From Chlamydiae bacterium Ga0074140 (lineage in GTDB: Bacteria > Chlamydiota > Chlamydiia > Chlamydiales > Rhabdochlamydiaceae): 64,000 bases of DNA. The notes under the pieces are model-generated. The model did no database searches. It was not told where the DNA came from and worked only from the letters and a program-made list of their open reading frames with translations. Location of the stretch: positions 1-64,000 of the forward strand of contig LNES01000006.1 in the NCBI GenBank assembly GCA_001464115.1. The letters are read 5' to 3'. A program made the position numbers and the translations under genes. The stretch's first letter is position 1. The number at the start of each line of letters is the position of its first letter. Positions 6,728 through 15,294 of this stretch are shown here, piece by piece.

Positions 6728-8993
6728 GAACCTTAACCTTTCTTGAAAGATGCATTTTGATAATGGCCCAGGCGATCGGGAACACGCCTAAACCAATAAA
6801 AATTGTATCACCGATAATGCGAATGATTTCTAAAGTATGGTAGGTTCCACTCATAATGTATTGAAGTTCTCTTGCATGCCAATATCCATTGTTGATGGCA
6901 TCCCAAAGTTGGAGAATGCCTCCAGGAAAAAGATCGAGAAGCACCATCAGAGATAGTCCCGCGTTAAGGCCCCAAAAACCCAATTTGATCCATTTTTCCG
7001 TCTTCTTCCATACTTCGAGCGACTCCGCATGTCGGATGCAGAAAAGACAGATCGCAAGAGCCAGCATGCCAAAGACGCCAAAAAGAGCGGTATGGGCATG
7101 ATTGGCGGTGAGAGAAGTTCCGACTTCAAAGTAAGAGATGATGGGAAGATTGATGAGAAATCCAAAAATTCCTGCCCCGATAAAATTCCACACCCCGACG
7201 GCTATTAAAAAATAGACCGTCCATTTTTGACGCCCCGTCAAAAATTTTCCGCACTCGGGACATCTAGTTTTAGAAAGAGTGATGAAATCCCAGGCATCAA
7301 GCGTTAGTAAGGTCAGCGGGACCACCTCCATCGCGGAAAAACAAGCTGAAAGAGCCATGTTTATGTTCGTTTGCCCCGTGAAATACCAGTGGTGTCCAGT
7401 GCCCACGACGCCAGAGCCGAGATAGAGGATGGCATCGAGATAAATTACCCTTAACGCTACTTTGTAACGAACGATCCCCATTTTGACAAAAATAATAGCG
7501 ACCATTACCGTGGCAAAGACCTCGAAAAAGCCCTCTACCCAAAGATGAATGATCCAAAACCTCCAGTTGTCAATAATGCTAAAGTTGGTCTGATGATCAT
7601 AAAATACTGCAGGTGTGTAGAAAAATGGGATTGCTGCTGCAGCGATGAAAAAAAGGACCATCATCTCTCTCTGCTTTAGTCGACTATCTCTCAGGCGAAG
7701 CGCGCGATAAAGAACAAATAGCCAGAAAAGAAACCCAGCGATCAGTAAATATTGCCAGGCTCTACCTAAGTCTAAATATTCTGACCCTTGATTACCGAAC
7801 CAAAACCAGAGTTTTTCTAGATACCCTCGACTTGTCAAAAACTCTCCGATCAAACTGCCAAAAATGACAAGAGCCAAGGCATAAAAAAGCAGATTAACAT
7901 AGCGCCCTTGCTTCGCGGGATCCCGATTCGCTAGCATCGGCGCTATGAAAAGCCCCCCTCCGACCCATGCTGTGGCAATCCAAAAAATGGCCATCTGTAA
8001 ATGCCATGTTCGCATTAAATTGTAAGGAAACCACTTGGCAATGTTAAGCCCGTAAAAGGTCGATTCCACTCTGTAATGGGCTAGTCCTCCCCCCAAAATT
8101 GACTGCATAAGAAACAAAATAGCGACCAAAATAAAATATTTGCCGAGATTTCTTTGGCTGGGAAACAGCCCGACATTTTGCAAATGCGTCACATGAGCGT
8201 GTCTTTTCATCGACTCTGATTTCCAACCCAAAAAATCGAATTTCCCAAACATAAATAATAAAAGGCCTATCCCGCCGAGAAGCGTGATTAGGCTCATCGC
8301 GCTCCAAAAATAGGCATCGGCACTGGGGTTGTTCCCAATGAGAGGATCGTAAGGAAAATTATTCGTGTATGTGTAATTGGCATCGAGGCGTTTTGTGGAA
8401 GCGGCCCAGCCCGCCCAAGAGAAAAACGTGACAAGGTGATACAGATCTTTAGGATTGGAAATATAATTTTTGTACAATCCGGGAGCAAGCCCCTCAGCGA
8501 AATAAGTTCTCCACGTATCGATCGATTTTCTAAAGGCTTCAGCCTGCTCTTCAGTATAGACGAGCGTTCCCGATGCCGAATCATATCGGTTCTCTCTCAC
8601 CATGGGAGGGATGTTTTTCTGGATAAAATTTCTTTCTTCTTCTGCAAGCTGATCGAAAGGTTTCTGGTAGAACTTTTGCGAAAGGATGTCCCGAATAGTT
8701 AACGCGGTCTCATGTAGATGTTTCGCGCTGTAATCTGGTCCTAAGTATGCTCCATGACCCCACAAGGTCCCGTGCTCCATCAGATTGTAGCGAAAAAAAA
8801 CGCTTTGTCCTTCCAAGATCTGTTCCTTTGTAAAAAGCACAGCGCCGGAAGGATCAATCACATTTTTTGGAATAGGAGGAGCATTGTCATAAGTGAGTTT
8901 GGTCACAGCCGTCAGAATGGCAAAACCGATCAAGACCACGATAACAACTGAATACCGCCACCAGCGAGAAATTCTTTCTTCTTCTCCGTTCAT
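6714..8993 (-). CDS. norB: Quinol-dependent nitric oxide reductase (qNOR)
   Basis: A 759-residue single-chain enzyme that reduces NO to N2O with electrons from quinol at the inner membrane. An N-terminal membrane helix (about 12-30) is followed by a periplasmic cytochrome-c-like domain without a CxxCH motif, as in qNOR, then about 12 helices. Expected ligands are present: His331 (RTWHLQ), His483 and Glu487 (HLWVEG), His534/535 (GTGHHW), and His632/634 (NHAHTALFG). A CPEC pair at 578-581 in a loop is unusual. It heads a run with the AlkA-like glycosylase and the small basic protein. Likely role: detoxifying host NO. Confidence 0.95.
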   Translation of the reverse strand: MNGEEERISRWWRYSVVIVVLIGFAILTAVTKLTYDNAPPIPKNVIDPSGAVLFTKEQILEGQSVFFRYNLMEHGTLWGHGAYLGPDYSAKHLHETALTIRDILSQKFYQKPFDQLAEEERNFIQKNIPPMVRENRYDSASGTLVYTEEQAEAFRKSIDTWRTYFAEGLAPGLYKNYISNPKDLYHLVTFFSWAGWAASTKRLDANYTYTNNFPYDPLIGNNPSADAYFWSAMSLITLLGGIGLLLFMFGKFDFLGWKSESMKRHAHVTHLQNVGLFPSQRNLGKYFILVAILFLMQSILGGGLAHYRVESTFYGLNIAKWFPYNLMRTWHLQMAIFWIATAWVGGGLFIAPMLANRDPAKQGRYVNLLFYALALVIFGSLIGEFLTSRGYLEKLWFWFGNQGSEYLDLGRAWQYLLIAGFLFWLFVLYRALRLRDSRLKQREMMVLFFIAAAAIPFFYTPAVFYDHQTNFSIIDNWRFWIIHLWVEGFFEVFATVMVAIIFVKMGIVRYKVALRVIYLDAILYLGSGVVGTGHHWYFTGQTNINMALSACFSAMEVVPLTLLTLDAWDFITLSKTRCPECGKFLTGRQKWTVYFLIAVGVWNFIGAGIFGFLINLPIISYFEVGTSLTANHAHTALFGVFGMLALAICLFCIRHAESLEVWKKTEKWIKLGFWGLNAGLSLMVLLDLFPGGILQLWDAINNGYWHARELQYIMSGTYHTLEIIRIIGDTIFIGLGVFPIAWAIIKMHLSRKVKVLEPS

Positions 8994-9348
8994 GCGTGAA
9001 ACTGTAAAAAAAATAGCATTAAGTTTCCACCTTGATCGACAAATGTGCAGCTACCTTAAAAAACATCTCGATGGCTGGGTGGTTTTTTCCACAAATCACC
9101 TGAATTTTAAGGAACGTTTTAGCATCACTCTGAATAAGGCCTCAAAATTCTTGAGAGGAAAATTCAGCATGCTGGAAATTCCAGCATACTGACGCAGATG
9201 CAAAAAATTACCAAGCATTGCACTACAATCGAGATCTGATCATCTCCGCAGGATACCGCGGCTGGATTTAAGAATGTGATGCGATAATCGTCTTAACAAG
9301 ACTCTGTTACTTTACAAGTAACCTCCCCCGATCTATAGGAATGGAAAT
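8994..9348. other. 355-base divergent intergenic region
   Basis: This gap separates the divergent nitric oxide reductase and DUF2231 genes and should hold both promoters. No open frame here looks real. The only strong structure is the 25-base palindrome at 9166-9190. A GGA-rich ribosome site precedes ATG 9349. Confidence 0.6.
9166..9190. promoter_or_regulatory. 25-bp palindrome between qNOR and DUF2231 genes (candidate operator)
   Basis: The sequence AG(C)ATGCTGGAA-A-TTCCAGCAT(A)CT is symmetric in 11 of 12 base pairs around a single central base. Its place between divergent genes, one of them for NO reduction, fits a binding site for a dimeric regulator. It does not match the FNR/NNR TTGAT-N4-ATCAA consensus. 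Identity of the regulator is unknown. Confidence 0.55.
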
Positions 9349-9828
9349 ATGCGACCAGAATTGATTCATCCTATGATAGTCCATTTTCCGATTGCTCTGC
9401 TATCAACAGGAGTTGTTGTGCGCTTTGCCGCCCTGTGGGGGGCAAAACGTCCGGCCTTGTCTTTTTTATTACCAGCTTCATGGCTAGTCCTGTTTTTGGG
9501 CGTAGTTGCAGCGTGGCTTGCGGTCATCACCGGTGAAATTGCTTCTGAAATCGTCGAGTCAACACTTCAGAGTACGAGCGTATTAGACGAACATAAAAAC
9601 CATGCTATTATTACCGCTTGCGGGTTTACTCTGGGCTTATTCGCCGACTGGACACGAGCCTTCTTTTTAGCGAAATCTCACAAAAGGGGCTGGATGATTA
9701 AGAAAGCCCTTGGCGTTGTTATTTCGCTTCTCTATCTTTTCAGTTTCGCCAATCTCATGATCACGGGATTTTATGGAGGCACTCTCGTTTATGAGGAGGG
9801 TGCTGCGGTGATTAAGAGAGATCGTTGA
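9349..9828 (+). CDS. DUF2231 family integral membrane protein
   Basis: A 159-residue protein with four membrane segments. The N-terminal HPMIVHFPIALL motif is the signature of DUF2231, whose members often sit beside cytochromes and redox proteins; the conserved histidines may bind haem. A GGA-rich ribosome site lies just before ATG 9349. It is followed by a [2Fe-2S] ferredoxin 68 bases downstream and is divergent from nitric oxide reductase, so a shared redox or NO-related role is reasonable inference. Confidence 0.85.
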   Translation: MRPELIHPMIVHFPIALLSTGVVVRFAALWGAKRPALSFLLPASWLVLFLGVVAAWLAVITGEIASEIVESTLQSTSVLDEHKNHAIITACGFTLGLFADWTRAFFLAKSHKRGWMIKKALGVVISLLYLFSFANLMITGFYGGTLVYEEGAAVIKRDR

Positions 9829-9896
9829 GATTTCTTTCTGATTAAAATCATGATTCCATCATTCTTGCAAGTTGCCATCTACGATAAGGGAAACCC

Positions 9897-10259
9897 ATGA
9901 ACTTAACAGAACTTGAAAAAATGCAGCTGGCTGCAAAGAAGCTTAAAATTGGGCAAAAGGGGCGGCATATTTTCCTGTGCTGCGACCAGAGCGCTCCCAA
10001 GTGTTGTCAAAAAGAGGCGAGCCTTGTTGCCTGGGATTATTTAAAGCGGCGCATTGAAGAGATCAATCTGCAGGGCGAGGCTCACCTTTTGCGGACGAAA
10101 GCCAACTGCTTGCGGATTTGTGCGATGGGGCCCATTGCTGTCGTGTATCCTGACAGTGTTTGGTACCACTCCTGCACTCCTGAAGTCTTAGAGATGATCA
10201 TCCAAAAGCACCTGATTGGCGGTGAAATCGTTAAAGATTACCAAATCACCGGAATCTGA
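9897..10259 (+). CDS. Thioredoxin-like [2Fe-2S] ferredoxin
   Basis: A 120-residue soluble protein with the thioredoxin-fold ferredoxin layout. [15 protein letters not shown] near residues 22-36 supplies the first cysteine pair (C-x8-12-C), and [10 protein letters not shown] near 68-77 supplies the second (C-x3-C). VVYPDSVWY then follows as in Clostridium pasteurianum-type ferredoxins. It would carry one [2Fe-2S] cluster for electron transfer. It lies downstream of the DUF2231 membrane protein and is probably in the same transcript. Confidence 0.88.
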   Translation: MNLTELEKMQLAAKKLKIGQKGRHIFLCCDQSAPKCCQKEASLVAWDYLKRRIEEINLQGEAHLLRTKANCLRICAMGPIAVVYPDSVWYHSCTPEVLEMIIQKHLIGGEIVKDYQITGI

Positions 10260-10290
10260 ATAACCATCTGATTATAAGCATCTTACAAAA

Positions 10291-10362
10291 TCATTCTTGA
10301 CAGAATGATCTATAGAACCTTGTTCTATAAATCATTTTTGTGCATAAATATGATCTATAGAA
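10291..10362 (+). promoter_or_regulatory. Nested inverted and direct repeats upstream of fic gene (operator)
   Basis: The 13-mer ATGATCTATAGAA occurs at 10305-10317 and 10350-10362, and inverted with one mismatch (TTCTATAAATCAT) at 10323-10335. A second perfect inverted repeat, TCATTCT-TGAC-AGAATGA, spans 10291-10308 and contains a TTGACA box. Such nested symmetric sites are typical of autoregulated genes. Confidence 0.7.
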
Positions 10363-10377
10363 GGAGATCTATTGATC

Positions 10378-11478
10378 ATGCCGTGGAATTGGGAACTGCC
10401 TGATTGGCCAAAGTTTAAGTTTGATCCAGATCGGATATCTCGGTACGAAAGAGAGTTTCTTTTGGGGGCCGGAAGCGCAATTGCTTATCTGAAAACCATA
10501 GACAAGCAAGAATACGGCCGCTTTATCGTTGAAATTCTTAGCATGGAAGGCCAAGAAAGCGCAAGAATTGAAGGGGAAACTCTAGACAGAGAAAGTTTGC
10601 AATCATCGATCAAGAAACACTTTGGACTAGATGGACCATCAAAGAAAGCTCCAGATAAAGAGTCTAGGATGGCAGCGCTTCTTCACGATGTGTACGAGTC
10701 GTTTGATCAGCCACTCACGCACGAGATGCTTTGGCGGTGGCATTCGATGCTTTTCAAAGGTTCATCCAGGATTGAGGAGTGCGGAAAATATCGGACTCAC
10801 GAGGAGCCGATGCAGATTGTTTCCAATCGGTATGACTCACCCAACGTTATCTTTGAAGCTCCTCCTTCCTCTAAGATCTCTCGAGAAATGAAAGCTTTCG
10901 TGGAATGGTTTAATTCTACGAATGCAGCGAAATCCATTCTTGGACGGGCAGCTATTGCCCACCTCTATTTCGAAAGCATTCACCCGTTTGAAGATGGCAA
11001 CGGAAGAATTGGTCGTGTTCTTGCTGAGAAAATTCTCTCTCAGGGAGTGGGAAGACCTATGCTCATTGCGATTTCCAAGGTGCTGGAGGAGAGAAAAAAG
11101 GAGTATTACGCCGCTCTTGAAAAATGCAACCGATCGCTCGACGCCCAAGAGTGGGTGGAGTTTTTTGCTGAGGTTGTATTGCAGGCACATGAAGAGTCGA
11201 TGACTCTTCTCTATTTCTTGATCGAAAAGTCCAAGATGATGAACGCCCTTTCCGGTCAAATCAACGCTCGCCAAACCAAAGTCTTACTGAGAATGTTTGC
11301 GGAGGGTCCCACAGGCTTTAAGCGCGGCTTAAGCGCGGAAAACTACATTGCCATTACCAAGGCCACAAGACCGACAGCTACACGTGATTTAAGAGATCTC
11401 GTCAAAAAGAGAGCTCTTATAAAAACTGGAGCCCTCCGGCATACACGCTACTGGTTGAATCTACCCAAAAGAAAGTAG
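10378..11478 (+). CDS. Fic family protein (DUF4172 N-terminus, C-terminal winged helix)
   Basis: 366 residues from ATG 10378 (AGGAG upstream; TTG 10372 is an alternative). The N-terminal DUF4172-like region (WNWELPDWPKF) contains an inhibitory-type motif SARIEGE at 61-67, and the complete Fic active-site loop HPFEDGNGRIGR lies at 202-213 with catalytic His202. Fic enzymes usually transfer AMP to target proteins; the intact loop predicts activity restrained by the N-terminal Ser/Glu motif. The last 70 residues look like a winged-helix DNA-binding domain, which would fit autoregulation through the repeats just upstream. Confidence 0.92.
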   Translation: MPWNWELPDWPKFKFDPDRISRYEREFLLGAGSAIAYLKTIDKQEYGRFIVEILSMEGQESARIEGETLDRESLQSSIKKHFGLDGPSKKAPDKESRMAALLHDVYESFDQPLTHEMLWRWHSMLFKGSSRIEECGKYRTHEEPMQIVSNRYDSPNVIFEAPPSSKISREMKAFVEWFNSTNAAKSILGRAAIAHLYFESIHPFEDGNGRIGRVLAEKILSQGVGRPMLIAISKVLEERKKEYYAALEKCNRSLDAQEWVEFFAEVVLQAHEESMTLLYFLIEKSKMMNALSGQINARQTKVLLRMFAEGPTGFKRGLSAENYIAITKATRPTATRDLRDLVKKRALIKTGALRHTRYWLNLPKRK

Positions 11479-11491
11479 CGGATTAGAAATG

Positions 11492-12181
11492 CTATTTTGG
11501 CATGATCACGAGTTTTGCGCGCATCGCAGGATTCGCAGGGACCAGGTAGTGCATCTCGTAGCGGTCGAATATCTTTTCGATCTTCTCTTTTGCAAATTCA
11601 AAAGAGCACTCTTTATTTCCGTAATAGTCATACGGAACATCATGTCTGCCTGGCACTTTGATATCATCGATTACTACGACGCAGCGCTGATGGTGTGTTC
11701 TGTTAATAACTTCGAGTTCATCGAGTAGGGGCCAGTATTGTTCCCAATGCGCATCTAGATAAAAAAGAATAAATCGATCTTTTAGGCCGGGCAGGATTTC
11801 GCTTAAGACTCTCTCTGAACTTCCCAGGTGGTATTGAATATTCTGAAGAGCAGATAGTGCATTTTTTGACTGGTTTAAGAAATTTGGAGAGCTGTCGATT
11901 GTATGGACCTCATCAAATACACGCGCAAAAAAAGCTGTTGTGCTTCCCTGATATGTCCCCGTTTCAATGACTGTGGTGATCTGATACTCCTCTTTCAGCA
12001 TTTCAAAAAAAGGACCAATCTCTGGAGAGCGGTTGAATGCGGCGCAACCTGAAATAAGGTCACCATTCGTGCAGCGAGCCGTTGTGTTGTCAAACTGTAT
12101 CACGAGCGGCAAAAACGCCTGACGCGCAGAAATGGAAGAGAAACAGAAAGTGCAGAGCATGCAGAGCAGAAACTTTAACAT
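11492..12181 (-). CDS. Secreted class I methyltransferase-like protein
   Basis: A 229-residue protein. A signal peptide (about residues 1-20, MLKFLLCMLCTFCFSSISA) precedes a Rossmann methyltransferase core: motif I is VIETGTYQGSTT, an acidic strand end follows in VHTIDSS, and a metal-like DAHW and VVIDDIKVPG appear further on. This is the TylF/cephalosporin-hydroxylase type of SAM fold. Export of a SAM-dependent enzyme is odd, because SAM is cytosolic; it may act in the host or the leader may be a membrane anchor. It converges with the fic gene 13 bases away. Confidence 0.7.
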   Translation of the reverse strand: MLKFLLCMLCTFCFSSISARQAFLPLVIQFDNTTARCTNGDLISGCAAFNRSPEIGPFFEMLKEEYQITTVIETGTYQGSTTAFFARVFDEVHTIDSSPNFLNQSKNALSALQNIQYHLGSSERVLSEILPGLKDRFILFYLDAHWEQYWPLLDELEVINRTHHQRCVVVIDDIKVPGRHDVPYDYYGNKECSFEFAKEKIEKIFDRYEMHYLVPANPAMRAKLVIMPK

Positions 12182-12208
12182 CGAAGACTCCTGATTTTTG
12201 ATCAGTAT

Positions 12209-12225
12209 CCTTTGTACAACAAAGG
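12209..12225. terminator. Short hairpin between two minus-strand genes
   Basis: CCTTTG-TACAA-CAAAGG forms a 6-bp stem in the 66-base gap between the methyltransferase-like gene and the hydrophobic protein gene. On the minus strand it is followed by a T-poor stretch, so it is a weak terminator at best. A second small palindrome, CTGAT-TTTTG-ATCAG, overlaps it. Confidence 0.3.
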
Positions 12226-12247
12226 TTAATCAGGGTCGATCAGAAAT

Positions 12248-12913
12248 TTATTTGTTTTTGAAAAACTCTTCGAGACGCCACTGAATTAGCAGTGCATCGA
12301 GATATTCGGAAAGTTGAGCACCGCGTGCTGTTGCAATCAGGGCATAACCAGCGCCTTCAAGGTGATTGCCGTTCTGGAACTCTTCAACCGAGTGGGCAAC
12401 AGCAAGAATAACTTGCATCGCGATCGAAGCGATTGCGATTTCAAGTCCCCCAGAGAGATACGCTGCAAGATAAAGGGCGTTGTTCACGATGTGCAAGCAA
12501 TCGCCAAAAGCTAGTTGATACTCTTGCTCACAGAGGTGTGTGATGGTTTGAGCGAGAAGTATGAGAAGATCTTGGCCCGTTGTGATGAGCATGCCGATTG
12601 GATGAGCAAATAGCGTGCCGGCGACGGCTCCAACTGCTATCATTGTCTGAACTAAATGGAATGCAGATTCAAGGGTCACACCATCGCACAAAGAATCCAG
12701 GTGAAGAGACCAGCTTAGGACGCGCACGCTTCCTATTGCAATGGCGAAGGGGTAGTTGAGAGGCGCATATAAACTGACAAGAGGGAGTGCAATCAAACCC
12801 ACGCGCCGGGTGATACTGAGCCAGGAGTCTTCCGTTGGACCATTTGGAATATCGTACTGATACTCTCGGTGAAAATAGTTGGTGTCTGGAAGCTGGATCA
12901 TCTGCAAACTCAT
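12248..12913 (-). CDS. Hydrophobic protein of unknown function
   Basis: 221 residues, not recognised. After a polar 30-residue N-terminus there are long hydrophobic stretches at about 35-60, 85-115 and 140-180, ending in a charged tail (WRLEEFFKNK). There is no signal peptide. Multi-lobed hydrophobic proteins of this kind in chlamydiae are sometimes type III-secreted inclusion membrane proteins, which is a possibility here but not shown. The 217-base gap upstream is very A/T-rich and would hold promoters for this gene and the divergent EEP gene. Confidence 0.65.
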   Translation of the reverse strand: MSLQMIQLPDTNYFHREYQYDIPNGPTEDSWLSITRRVGLIALPLVSLYAPLNYPFAIAIGSVRVLSWSLHLDSLCDGVTLESAFHLVQTMIAVGAVAGTLFAHPIGMLITTGQDLLILLAQTITHLCEQEYQLAFGDCLHIVNNALYLAAYLSGGLEIAIASIAMQVILAVAHSVEEFQNGNHLEGAGYALIATARGAQLSEYLDALLIQWRLEEFFKNK

Positions 12914-13130
12914 AGAACCCTCATTAAGACTGTTGAATATAAAAAGAAATTAAATGTGCTAAAATTATATCAATTTTAAAGCTAAACAAGAACTATAAAA
13001 AATATTATATTTGTGAAAATTAAAAATTTATATTATAAGGGGTAGTAGGAGATCGATTTTTAACACTTGGAAAATTTATCGAAATCTGGTTCAAATAGGG
13101 TTTGGGAACCCGAGAAATTTAAGATTTAAG

Positions 13131-14672
13131 ATGCGGATACTAAGTTTATTGCGAAGCGCGCTCTTCGCTATTTGCCTCCCTTTAGTGCCACTTTCCGTGG
13201 CAACATCTAGCTGCACGCAATCTGGCGGCGTAGAAAGGCCAAAGAATTTACACAGCTTGCTCCCAATGACAAGCGAGGAGATTCAGGTCTATCTAACTGG
13301 AGCAAAACGGAGAATTCAACAATCGATCGATCGTCTGCTTTCCATCCCAGACGATCAGAAAAATTCTGAAACAATGCTGAGGCCATGGAATCGACTCTCA
13401 AACGAGATCGTGATTGATTTTGGAGTTCTGACCTTCCTGGCTCGATCGGATCTCCCCTGCAGTCTAGAAGCAGGGAGCGCCATTCAAAATCTCTTAACTT
13501 TCATTCTTCAATCGCTCATTCAAAATTCCGATCTCTACTACTCTCTGATGTCGTATGTGAATAAGTCCCTTGGCGATAGTAGAGCTCTCTCTTCCTACGA
13601 GCATCATGAGATCCATTGCTTGCTCGAGAGCTGCGAGCAGATGAAACAATCGCTATCCGATGAAGAGCAAAGAACCCTAGATCAGCTGAAAGCTTTAAAC
13701 TCGAAGCATGAAAGAACACCGTTTGTACATCTCAAAAGCCAGACTCCTGACAAGACGCGCGCAAATAAGCAGCAAGCAAAAGAATTGACTGTTTTGACAT
13801 TGAATACCTGCTTCGTGCCCGGAGATTTCCCCGCTCTCTTTGGTGGAGTACATCTTCCATGGGAAAAGAGGATCTCCCCTGTGGCTGAAAAAATTCTCGC
13901 TTCACGCGCCGACATAGTTTGCCTGCAAGAAGTTCATGCGGAAGATGCCTCCTACGCGCTTTATGAAGCGCTTAAACATGACTACACCTACTTCTACGCA
14001 GCAATTGGGCCTCGTCCTCTTGGATTTTCTCTACAGACCTTGGGCTTTCCGAGTGGACTGTTCGTTGCTAGCAAATACCCTATTGAAAATCCTGAATTTA
14101 CGCTCTTCTCGGTTGTGGGATTTCCGATGAACTACGGGTTCTTTGATTTCGTGGTAAAAGATGGAAAAAAACCGATCGCCCACATCTACACGACCCACCT
14201 ACAATCGCTTGATTTCGACCAGTTTGATCAGATCCGAGCGGCGCAGATGACTCAAATTCTGGAAAAGATGAAATCCGATATCGCAAAACAGGGCAGTAAG
14301 ATGCCCTATTTCCTCTGCGGCGATCTAAATATTCCATACGGCTCTCAAGAGCCTGGCCTCGCCCTAATCAAGACACACTTCCTCGACGATTACAATAAGC
14401 ATCAAAAGCCTGTTTGCTCGGGAAATCGCACCTGCACCGACTACTTTACGAACTACTTCTTCTCTTCATCGAAAAAACCCGACGAGATCGACCCCAACTT
14501 CCAGATTCTCGATTATGCTCTACTATTGCGAAGCCTCCCTGACCTCCCCAATCAGCCTCTCTGCCAAGAGTATGGCATCCAGACGGTTCAAATCGAGATG
14601 AACAATCTCGACCAACCAGAACTCGCCGCTAGCGACCATCACGCTTTACTTACAATAATCCGACCTTTATAA
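13131..14672 (+). CDS. Secreted endonuclease/exonuclease/phosphatase (EEP) family enzyme
   Basis: 513 residues with a signal peptide ending near the SSC of residues 26-28. The C-terminal half (about 218-513) has the full EEP signature: Asn225 in LTLNTC, Glu267 in CLQEVH, His356 in TTHLQS, Asp398/Asn400 in CGDLN, Asp461, and Asp502-His503 in ASDHH. The fold hydrolyses phosphodiesters in nucleic acids, phosphoinositides or sphingomyelin; sequence alone does not pick the substrate. The first 190 residues are helical and resemble the N-terminal helical domain of M3 oligopeptidases. Export suggests action on host material. Confidence 0.85.
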   Translation: MRILSLLRSALFAICLPLVPLSVATSSCTQSGGVERPKNLHSLLPMTSEEIQVYLTGAKRRIQQSIDRLLSIPDDQKNSETMLRPWNRLSNEIVIDFGVLTFLARSDLPCSLEAGSAIQNLLTFILQSLIQNSDLYYSLMSYVNKSLGDSRALSSYEHHEIHCLLESCEQMKQSLSDEEQRTLDQLKALNSKHERTPFVHLKSQTPDKTRANKQQAKELTVLTLNTCFVPGDFPALFGGVHLPWEKRISPVAEKILASRADIVCLQEVHAEDASYALYEALKHDYTYFYAAIGPRPLGFSLQTLGFPSGLFVASKYPIENPEFTLFSVVGFPMNYGFFDFVVKDGKKPIAHIYTTHLQSLDFDQFDQIRAAQMTQILEKMKSDIAKQGSKMPYFLCGDLNIPYGSQEPGLALIKTHFLDDYNKHQKPVCSGNRTCTDYFTNYFFSSSKKPDEIDPNFQILDYALLLRSLPDLPNQPLCQEYGIQTVQIEMNNLDQPELAASDHHALLTIIRPL

Positions 14673-14702
14673 AAGAGGGTCTGAAACATTGTATGTGATC
14701 TC

Positions 14703-15278
14703 ATGAGTATTGATAAAAAGACACGCTGCTTTGGTAGCCAACCAGGCAAAGAGTTCTACGCAGAATATCATGATAACGAGTGGGGCGTTCCCCTGCATGA
14801 TGATAAGCGGTTGTTTGAGATGCTTATTCTAGAGGGGTGCCAGGCGGGGCTCAGCTGGGAGCTCATCCTCAAACGTCGAGATGGATATCGAAAAGCTTTT
14901 CACAAGTTTGATCCTGTTAAAGTGGCTGCAATGAACGATCGTGAGCTCGAAGCGTTGCGCCATGACGAAAGAATTATCCGCAACCGCCTAAAGATCTATG
15001 CGGCCCGCAAAAACGCCCAGGCCTTTCTCAAAATTCAGAAAGAGTTTGGCACCTTCGACCGCTATCTTTGGCAGTTCGTAAATGGCAAACCGATTAAAAA
15101 CCATTGGAAACACCTGAAAGAACTCCCCTGCTCAAGCGCAGAAAGCGATGCTCTCTCCAAAGATCTCAAAAAGCGTGGGATGACCTTTGTCGGCTCGAAA
15201 ATTATCTACTCTTACATGCAAGCTGTTGGGCTCGTCGATGACCACCTCACGAATTGTTGGCGATATCGGCGCAAATGA
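14703..15278 (+). CDS. tag: DNA-3-methyladenine glycosylase I
   Basis: 191 residues, the usual Tag length. The start (TRCFGSQPGKEFYAEYHDNEWGVP) supplies the zinc Cys and His, the core has LEGCQAGLSWELILKRR, and VDDHLTNCW near the end supplies the second zinc pair. Tag removes 3-methyladenine from alkylated DNA. It lies 30 bases after the EEP gene, and GrpB follows after 16 bases, so these are probably one transcript. Confidence 0.95.
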   Translation: MSIDKKTRCFGSQPGKEFYAEYHDNEWGVPLHDDKRLFEMLILEGCQAGLSWELILKRRDGYRKAFHKFDPVKVAAMNDRELEALRHDERIIRNRLKIYAARKNAQAFLKIQKEFGTFDRYLWQFVNGKPIKNHWKHLKELPCSSAESDALSKDLKKRGMTFVGSKIIYSYMQAVGLVDDHLTNCWRYRRK

Positions 15279-15294
15279 TTTGGAGAAAGCCCCA

